From the NCBI GenBank assembly GCA_964491785.1, contig CAZBGS010000002.1, positions 186,001 through 250,000 on the forward strand: a stretch of 64,000 nucleotides of DNA, written 5' to 3'. The notes beneath the pieces were generated by a model. That model ran no database searches. It worked only from the letters and a program-made list of their open reading frames with translations, and was not told the DNA's origin. Position numbers and translations under genes: made by a program. Each line of letters opens with the position of its first letter. Position 1 is the stretch's first letter. This document shows, piece after piece, positions 58,227 through 64,000 of this stretch. This DNA comes from RZZS01 sp964491785. GTDB taxonomy: Bacteria; Pseudomonadota; Alphaproteobacteria; Micavibrionales; Micavibrionaceae.

Positions 58227-59090
58227 CTAGACTTTCCTTGGTGGTTTCGGATGGCCGGATTTCGCAAGGCCGCGTGCCCGGCGCTCTCTGGCGAGTTCGT
58301 TTTCTATCTCCTGAAGCGAAGCCGCCAGCTGCTCGTTGATGTTGCCGCCCTGAATGATTCCCCCCTCGGGAATCAGCCCCAGCCTGGTGGCGATCTTCTG
58401 ATAACCCTCGATCAGATCGCCCAGATCCATCCGGAAGCGATCCTTGTCAAGCTTCTCGCCCGTCTTCATGTCCCACAGGCGGCAGTTGTCAGGAGAAATC
58501 TCGTCGGCGAGAAGAATATAGAGATTACCTTCCTCGTCCCACAGACGACCGAACTCCAGCTTGAAATCGACCAGACGCAGTCCGATGCCGGTGAACAGGC
58601 CGCTAAGGAAATCGTTCACCCTCCAGGCCATTTGCACCATTTCCTCAAGCTCGATGGGATCGGCCCAGCCAAGGGAAATTATATGATCCTCGCTAACCAT
58701 CGGGTCGTTAAGTTCATCTTTTTTATAATAATATTCGATAATAGGACGCGGCAGGATCGTACCCTCGTTAATAGCCAATCGCTTGCACAGCGATCCCGCG
58801 GCGATGTTTCTGACCACAAGTTCAATCGGAATTATTTCCACGCTGCGCACCAGTTGCTCGCGCATGTTGAGCTGGCGCAGGAAGTGGGTGGGAATACCCA
58901 TTACCTCCAGCCTCGTCATCAGATGAGCTGAAATCCGGTTATTAAGAACGCCCTTGCCGGAAATTACCGCGTGCTTCTGACCGTTGAAGGCGGTCGCGTC
59001 GTCCTTGAAATGCTGGATCACCGTCCCCGGCTCCGGCCCTTCGAACATTGTTTTCGCTTTGCCTTCGTAGATTTTTCTGTTTCTCGCCAT
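58227..59090 (-). CDS. purC: Phosphoribosylaminoimidazole-succinocarboxamide synthase
   Basis: PurC joins CAIR and aspartate with ATP to give SAICAR. KIYEGKAKTMFEG is the nucleotide-binding motif, IPIELVVRNIAAGSL and KLEFGRLWDEEGN the catalytic segments. The start is the ATG at 59090 with AAAGGA. At 287 residues it has a longer C-terminal tail than usual (SAICAR synthases are often about 240), rich in Arg and Lys. Confidence 0.95.
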   Translation of the reverse strand: MARNRKIYEGKAKTMFEGPEPGTVIQHFKDDATAFNGQKHAVISGKGVLNNRISAHLMTRLEVMGIPTHFLRQLNMREQLVRSVEIIPIELVVRNIAAGSLCKRLAINEGTILPRPIIEYYYKKDELNDPMVSEDHIISLGWADPIELEEMVQMAWRVNDFLSGLFTGIGLRLVDFKLEFGRLWDEEGNLYILLADEISPDNCRLWDMKTGEKLDKDRFRMDLGDLIEGYQKIATRLGLIPEGGIIQGGNINEQLAASLQEIENELARERRARGLAKSGHPKPPRKV

Positions 59091-59509
59091 GTTCAATCCT
59101 TTACCTGATGAGCAACATATAAACACCGGATGGCCGATGTTTCAATGCTGCAAAGCGGCAGAAAGGATTAAGTTCAGGAAAAAAGCAGAGGGGCTCACAT
59201 AAAACGAGAGCCCTTTTTGGGGCCCTCGATAGCGTTACATCGCTTTTTTATAATTATCCCCTGATCAACTCGCAAAATACATTCACTACGCAGCGGTTTC
59301 ACTTCGCAGCTGCTTTCTCCTGTCACGGATTGAAAAGCCGTTTTGCTGGGTATTTTACACGTCTATTAGCTTTCCAATAAAATTTCAAGCCTAAAATTAC
59401 AAAAACCTTATGTAAGTAATAACTTTTTTACGTCATTGGCTCCTGCCCTTGTTTTGCGGGCAAATACTTATTCTTGCGCCGGGCCTTTTCAACTGGTATT
59501 GGAGAAGGC
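59091..59509. other. Structured intergenic region between purC and purQ
   Basis: No gene is seen in 419 bases. It contains several hairpins: GGGCTC/GAGCCC followed by TTTTT at 59191-59218 (plus strand), CGAG..CTCG near 59206-59230, ACGG/CCGT near 59320, and repeated AGCTGCG/CGCTGCG segments near 59290-59320. It must hold promoters for both purC and purQ and may contain a regulatory leader or small RNA. Confidence 0.6.
59191..59218 (+). terminator. Intrinsic terminator or attenuator upstream of purQ
   Basis: GGGCTC (59191-59196) pairs with GAGCCC (59208-59213), followed by five T. No plus-strand gene precedes it, so it would stop a leader transcript before purQ or end an unannotated RNA. Confidence 0.55.
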
Positions 59510-60205
59510 ATGAAAGTTAGCATCATTGTATTTCCGGGAACAAACCGCGAAAAAGATATGGCGATGGCCTTTGAGACTCTCTCTGGCCGGAAGCCGGATC
59601 TGGTATGGCACAAGGAGACGGAACTTGGCAATCCCGACCTTATCGTTCTGCCCGGCGGCTTTTCCTACGGCGATTATCTTCGTTGCGGGGCAATGGCCGC
59701 ACACTCGCCGATAATGAGGGAAGTAATCGCCAGAGCAGGTAAAGGAACAAGGATTCTCGGGGTCTGCAACGGTTTTCAGATGCTTGTGGAAACCCGCCTG
59801 CTGCCGGGGGCTTTGCTGAGAAACAATTCGCTGAAATTCATATGCCGCCAGACTTATTTGCGCTGTGAAAACAACCGGACTGAATTCACCGGCGAGTTCG
59901 CCAGCGGTCAGGTGATCCGGGTGCCCGTTGCGCATGGCGAGGGAAATTATTTCGCAAGCAAGGAAATTATCGGGAATCTACACGAGAGCGACGGAATCGC
60001 GTTCCGCTACTGTAACGAGAACGGAGAGGCTACCCCGGATTCCAACCCCAACGGCTCATCCGAAAACATTGCGGGTATTTTCAACGACCGCAAAACCATA
60101 CTCGGCATGATGCCTCATCCCGAGGACGCGGTTCTCGAACACCAGGACAATCAGAGCGGCCGGGCTCTTTTCCAAAGTATTCTGAATTCACTGCAATCCG
60201 CGTAA
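59510..60205 (+). CDS. purQ: Phosphoribosylformylglycinamidine synthase subunit PurQ
   Basis: PurQ is the glutaminase subunit of FGAM synthase. The class I amidotransferase nucleophile Cys lies in GVCNGFQMLVE, and the catalytic His/Glu pair in MMPHPEDAVLE. GGFSYGDYLRCGAMAAHSP is typical. The ATG at 59510 has GGAG close by. It is on the opposite strand from purS and purC. Confidence 0.95.
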   Translation: MKVSIIVFPGTNREKDMAMAFETLSGRKPDLVWHKETELGNPDLIVLPGGFSYGDYLRCGAMAAHSPIMREVIARAGKGTRILGVCNGFQMLVETRLLPGALLRNNSLKFICRQTYLRCENNRTEFTGEFASGQVIRVPVAHGEGNYFASKEIIGNLHESDGIAFRYCNENGEATPDSNPNGSSENIAGIFNDRKTILGMMPHPEDAVLEHQDNQSGRALFQSILNSLQSA

Positions 60206-60240
60206 CGTCCCCGCATCCATCTGAGGCAGGGGTTAGTCGG

Positions 60241-61941
60241 TTAGTCCGCGCTCATATAATGCTTGTCGTCGACCGGCCTCACCGCCAGATTGGCGAGCAG
60301 TGCTATGAACAGCAGGGCAGCCATCGCGAACATCGTCGAATTGTAAAGCGTGCTGGTGGGGTTGATCGTGCCTTCCGGGGCGATCTCCATCAGCTTGCCG
60401 ATGGTAACCACGTTGTTGGCAAGCAGTTCATCAAGCTGCTCGATTCCGGCTCCGAACTTGTTCATGAACACTTCGGGAGAGACTTTCGAGGCAAGGTCGT
60501 GTGCGGCGGACTTAAGCGACATTTCTCGCAAATTGGTTATCGCCCATGGCCCCAGAACCCCCGCCGCGCTCCACGCGGTAAGCAAGCGCCCGTGAATTCC
60601 GCCGACAAAGCGGGTTCCGAAGATATCGGCGAGGTATGCGGGTATCGTCGCAAAGCCCCCGCCATACATCGTAAAGATGATCATCGTCGCCGCGTAGAAC
60701 ATAACCAGCCAGGTAATCGCCGGATTGATGCTGACCTGATAGGCGGTGAACGGAATTGACAAATAAAGCGCCATGCCGAACACGAAGAATATCGTATAGG
60801 TGGTTTTGCGCCCGAGGTAATCGGAGGCAGAAGCCCAGATGAACCGCCCGCTCATGTTGAAAACCGAGATCATCATCACATAGGTCGCGGCAAAAGCGCC
60901 GGTGACGATCATCGGCATTACCGAGCCGAAAATCTCGCTCATCATCGTCTTGGCGACGCCGAGAACCCCGATGCCTGCGGTGACGTTGAAGCAAAGCACG
61001 ATCCACAGAAAATAGAACTGCGGAGTTTTAAGCGCCTGGTCGATATGCACATGGCGCGTGGTGCGCATTTTCTTTGCCAGCTCTTCTTCGCTCGGAGGCG
61101 TCCATCCGGCAGGAGCCCAGTCTTTGGCCGGAACCCGAAACAGAAAGGCCGCGATCATCATTACAACGAAATAGACAGCGCCAAGGGTAAAGAACGCTCC
61201 CGCCACTCCGACATCGCCGGTGCCCGCCGCATAGACGCCTTCAGGGCCGGGCACCACCATTTTCGAGATGTCCGAAGCGGTTACCACGACCGCCTCCTGA
61301 AGACCGGAAGCGGTCTCCGCAAACCGTTTGCCAGCCTGCGTGATCAGGGTAACCTGATCAGTTGCGCCGATATATGCGGGAGCTTCATAAAAGAATTTGA
61401 TCAAAAATTCCTTGAGAGGCGCGCCGATCATCGCTCCGCCGCCAAATCCCATTATCGCCATGCCGGTAGCCATGCCGCGCCTGTCGGGGAACCAGCGGAT
61501 CAGAGTGCTCACCGGCGAGACATAGCCAAGACCCAGACCGCATCCGCCCAGCACACCGTAACCCAGATAAATCAGCCATAATTGATGAGTTACGATCCCG
61601 GCTCCACCGATCAGGAAGCCACCGCCCCAGCAGCAGGCTGCTACAACGCCAACCATGCGCGGGCCAACCCTTTCCAGCCATTTTCCGGCGAATGCCGCCG
61701 AAAGCCCGAGAAAGGCGATCGCCACGGAAAACACCCAGACCACCTCGGACAGATCCCAGTCGCCCGCCGCCGGCGCCGCAACGCCGATAGTCTTGATAAG
61801 CGCCGGGTTGAATATGCTCCATGAATAAACCGAGCCTATGCAAAGATGTATCGCAATCGCTGCCGGAGGTACCAGCCAGCGGTTAAATCCTGCGGGCGCG
61901 ACTATGTTCTCTTTTCTCAAGATTTTGAACAGGTCTTTCAT
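60241..61941 (-). CDS. MFS transporter of the oxalate/formate antiporter (OFA) family
   Basis: This 566-residue protein has about 12 transmembrane helices and the OFA signatures: HLCIGSVYSWSIFNPAL, GGCGLGLGYVSPVSTLIRWFPDRRG and the C-half GRFIWASASDYLGRK. It is longer than OxlT (about 420) because of two inserts of 50-70 residues in loops (near 200-245 and 475-530). The direction and substrate (oxalate, formate, lactate or other carboxylate) are unknown. No metabolic genes for oxalate lie beside it. Confidence 0.9.
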   Translation of the reverse strand: MKDLFKILRKENIVAPAGFNRWLVPPAAIAIHLCIGSVYSWSIFNPALIKTIGVAAPAAGDWDLSEVVWVFSVAIAFLGLSAAFAGKWLERVGPRMVGVVAACCWGGGFLIGGAGIVTHQLWLIYLGYGVLGGCGLGLGYVSPVSTLIRWFPDRRGMATGMAIMGFGGGAMIGAPLKEFLIKFFYEAPAYIGATDQVTLITQAGKRFAETASGLQEAVVVTASDISKMVVPGPEGVYAAGTGDVGVAGAFFTLGAVYFVVMMIAAFLFRVPAKDWAPAGWTPPSEEELAKKMRTTRHVHIDQALKTPQFYFLWIVLCFNVTAGIGVLGVAKTMMSEIFGSVMPMIVTGAFAATYVMMISVFNMSGRFIWASASDYLGRKTTYTIFFVFGMALYLSIPFTAYQVSINPAITWLVMFYAATMIIFTMYGGGFATIPAYLADIFGTRFVGGIHGRLLTAWSAAGVLGPWAITNLREMSLKSAAHDLASKVSPEVFMNKFGAGIEQLDELLANNVVTIGKLMEIAPEGTINPTSTLYNSTMFAMAALLFIALLANLAVRPVDDKHYMSAD

Positions 61942-62419
61942 TTCTTCATTCCTTTGAAAAGACGTATTCGGGGATTTCCGGAGCAGAGGTTAAACCCGCC
62001 GGAGCGGGAAGGGAAGAAAAAGTATTGAATAATCTCTATTTTCTGCACAGCCCTGCTCTTTAGAGATTTATTTCAAATTTTATCAATTAGTTACTCTTGA
62101 TTAACTTAAAGCGGGTAATATCAATTCCAGAGCCGGAAAACAGTTGAAGAATTGACTGGTATCGGACAGACAGCGGTAATTTTAAGGTGTGAGCTGTTTT
62201 TCGGTGAAGTTGACTTGAAGCCTTTTTCAGCCCCAACCCCCATTTGAAAGGGAGCTTCAGGCGAGTAGAACAGGAAGAAGAAAACGCCTCTTTCCGGCTA
62301 TTCAATATAAAAGGCCCGCCCCGGCCTGATATTGACGGAAAGAGGCCTTCCCGCATCTATGACATTTCATTATAATAATGAACGTTGTATATCACCTGAC
62401 CCCAACTTTGCGGCGGCCA
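61942..62419. other. Gene-free region with a structured leader before the next gene
   Basis: No gene is seen in 478 bases. Near its right end, 11-base inverted repeats GCCTCTTTCCG (62286-62296) and CGGAAAGAGGC (62336-62346) enclose a second hairpin AGGCC/GGCCT (62312-62327). A TATAAT box lies at 62371-62376. The nested stems suggest a regulatory RNA element or an operator. Confidence 0.6.
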
Positions 62420-63352
62420 ATGGATTCCTTTAGTACATCTTTGCTCAGAGAGAAATTCGTCATCAGGGATCCTGCGCCCGTTTCCGACGAGCAGCCGGTT
62501 ATAGCGTTAAGCAACAGGCTCGTGACCCCGATTCCCGGGAGCGACGAGAAATATATAGTGCGCGCCCAGAACATGCACAGCTGTATCAGAATGGCCGCCC
62601 GAATCGTCCATTCTGCGCAGGAAGAGGGGCCGATCCGCAACCGCCCGAAAGCTTTCGACTGGGCTGAAGCCTGGGAGGGCGTGGTGGAAGGTTACGAGAA
62701 AAAATACAATCCTAACCGCTGGGTCGCCGTATATTCCGAAGGCAAGCCTGTATACGGCGAAGGCGATCGCCATCCCTTTCTCGACATCATCGAGACCTGC
62801 GATTACAAAAGCAAACAGGACTATGCCAATTCGATCCTCGTCGCCGAAAACGCTTTCAAGCAGGCAGGAAAGATAGTCAAAATCGATCACGACGCCAATA
62901 TTGCCCTCGTCGTCAACATCTCCAGCGAGATTGCCAGATGCGGCATCATCCTGCGCGGAGCCGACAAAACCACCACTTTCAATTTCACCGCGCGCAAAAG
63001 GGCGGGCCGCATGGTCAAGATCTCCCAGTGCCTGACGGTTTCGGCCGCGTTTCTCGAAGGCATCCAGCTTGCTTTTCAGGTCGGCATGGGTCATGAGAAA
63101 AGACGATACGACATTATCCAGATGGGCAGCGAGGACGATAAAAAGATCGAAGCCGGAGATAAGCGCCTTAAACGTCTTACCGGCGCCATCAATCAATTCG
63201 AGCAAATGCTGGACGTATCGTACCGGCCCGAACGCCCAAATCTCTTCGACATGGTCGAGGACGCAAAAGAAGTCGCCAAGAAAATCCTCGCCCCGCAAAT
63301 CGAGGAAAAAATCAGGACGGGAGAACTGGATAAAAGCGACTGGGTAATGTGA
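62420..63352 (+). CDS. Soluble protein of unknown function
   Basis: I do not recognise this 310-residue protein. It is soluble and alpha/beta, with ILVAENAFKQAGKIVKIDHD, VVNISSEIARCGIILRGADK and a C-terminal helical region (LFDMVEDAKEVAKKILAPQI). It ends in a charged tail. I prefer the ATG at 62420: an ATG at 62378 lies two bases after a TATAAT box at 62371-62376 and would fall before the likely transcription start. The long structured region upstream may regulate it. Confidence 0.65.
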   Translation: MDSFSTSLLREKFVIRDPAPVSDEQPVIALSNRLVTPIPGSDEKYIVRAQNMHSCIRMAARIVHSAQEEGPIRNRPKAFDWAEAWEGVVEGYEKKYNPNRWVAVYSEGKPVYGEGDRHPFLDIIETCDYKSKQDYANSILVAENAFKQAGKIVKIDHDANIALVVNISSEIARCGIILRGADKTTTFNFTARKRAGRMVKISQCLTVSAAFLEGIQLAFQVGMGHEKRRYDIIQMGSEDDKKIEAGDKRLKRLTGAINQFEQMLDVSYRPERPNLFDMVEDAKEVAKKILAPQIEEKIRTGELDKSDWVM

Positions 63353-63358
63353 GCTTCC

Positions 63359-63847
63359 TTAAAGGCGTTTGCTGTAGATAATCTTGGCATCGCCTTTTTT
63401 GTAGAAGTCTTCAAGTCTTGCGGCTTCGGTAAAACCGTTTTTCAGATAGAAGCGCCTGGCCGCTTCGTATGCCGGAGTCGAGGAAGTTTCCGCATAGAGG
63501 TGGGTGCCGCCCGCCCTGACAATACTTTTTTCCGTTCTGGCCAGAACTTCTTTGGCGAGGCCTTTGCCGCTGCTGCTCGGGTTAACCGCTATCCAGTACA
63601 AATCGTAACCTGATTCCGTGAGAGGAACCGGCCCGTAGCAGCTGTAGCCGGCGAGGTCGTCTTTGTCTTTTCTGGCGAAGACAAAAGAATAATCCTCGTT
63701 TTTGTACAGGCAATCGCAGACAAGTTCGCCCGCGACCTCGATTTCGGAAGGACTGAAAACACCGGTGCTTGACACCAGAGCTTTTACGCGTTCGCAATCT
63801 GCAGCATCTGGCGTTTCCGACCAGACAATATCCATTCCTGCAAGCAT
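63359..63847 (-). CDS. GNAT-family acetyltransferase
   Basis: This 162-residue GNAT enzyme has WIAVNPSSSGKGLAKEVLART, where the acetyl-CoA pyrophosphate loop lies, followed by LYAETSSTPAYEAARRFYLKNGF. The substrate is unknown. Its start overlaps the end of the upstream ATP-grasp gene by 64 bases if ATG 63847 is used (52 bases with ATG 63835), so it is translationally coupled and likely functions with it. Confidence 0.88.
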   Translation of the reverse strand: MLAGMDIVWSETPDAADCERVKALVSSTGVFSPSEIEVAGELVCDCLYKNEDYSFVFARKDKDDLAGYSCYGPVPLTESGYDLYWIAVNPSSSGKGLAKEVLARTEKSIVRAGGTHLYAETSSTPAYEAARRFYLKNGFTEAARLEDFYKKGDAKIIYSKRL

Positions 63848-64000
63848 CCGGTTTCTCCGTTAAGGTCGTTCACAAGACGGTTCACGACTTCGGTCTGGTC
63901 GAAACCGGCCCTGCATGCTGCGGCGACAAGGCCGGCGTCCGCCTGAAGGCAGGGGTTGGTGTTGATTTCGATTATCCATGGCCTGCCCCGCTCATCGACA
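63784..64000 (-). CDS. ATP-grasp ligase (D-Ala-D-Ala ligase-like), C-terminal end
   Basis: The frame is open to the right edge of the window and shows PWIIEINTNPCLQADAGLVAAA, the metal-binding end of ATP-grasp ligases of the D-alanine-D-alanine ligase type. Only 71 residues are visible. Paired with a GNAT enzyme, it may modify or ligate amino acids or peptides rather than make cell-wall D-Ala-D-Ala; this is inference. Confidence 0.72.
   Translation of the reverse strand, partial: VDERGRPWIIEINTNPCLQADAGLVAAACRAGFDQTEVVNRLVNDLNGETGCLQEWILSGRKRQMLQIANA

Overview
The window reads as chromosomal DNA of an alphaproteobacterium of moderate to high GC. The main markers are a Shemin-type 5-aminolevulinate synthase (hemA), the xseB-ispA-dxs order, separate purS and purQ, FabI, a 17 kDa-type glycine-zipper lipoprotein, an IcmL/DotI-like protein and a CIRCE operator. 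No rRNA, tRNA, CRISPR array or complete insertion sequence was seen. I cannot assign a genus; several uncharacterised proteins suggest a poorly sampled lineage.

Layout. 1-1.6 kb: the end of purB and a membrane-anchored Pcm-like methyltransferase. 1.8-2.8 kb: an AT-rich scar with a Fic gene whose catalytic core is missing, direct repeats and a perfect palindrome. 2.9-12.7 kb: the most unusual block. It holds two GH13 alpha-glucosidases, two paralogues of the Anabaena sensory rhodopsin transducer (ASRT) family with no rhodopsin nearby, an LLM-class flavin oxidoreductase, a sugar-lactone oxidase of the ALO type, a divergent Nramp-like transporter, a CYP152 peroxygenase and a frameshifted secreted cyclophilin. 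A coherent reading is sugar sensing plus sugar hydrolysis plus flavin oxidation, with the H2O2 by-product feeding the peroxygenase.

12.7-20.9 kb: small envelope and unknown proteins, an XRE regulator with a promoter almost touching its start codon, an orphan IcmL-like protein next to a lipoprotein, rlmJ, an outer-membrane barrel, a LapG-like lipoprotein protease and a 48-residue gene. 21-31 kb: uvrB, then a repeat-rich accessory stretch. Its key feature is a CIRCE operator (HrcA site) in front of an unknown gene, in a segment flanked by inverted copies of one palindrome. A group of unknown genes follows, led by a protein resembling the glutamine synthetase/glutamate-cysteine ligase fold, then an entericidin, a Csp-like copper protein and DUF4142.

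31-46.8 kb: mostly housekeeping (mscS, a cold-shock protein, UPF0173, htpG, fabI, aroC, sppA, dxs, ispA, xseB). 47-64 kb: a 52-residue gene with strong signals, an HDAC-like deacetylase, a metallopeptidase-family protein that has lost its zinc motif, a divergent RNase II/R, a CheY-like regulator with a companion and a YjfB-like motility protein, hemA, adenosine kinase, purS/purC divergent from purQ, an OFA-family transporter, an unknown protein behind a structured leader, and a GNAT/ATP-grasp pair cut by the window edge.
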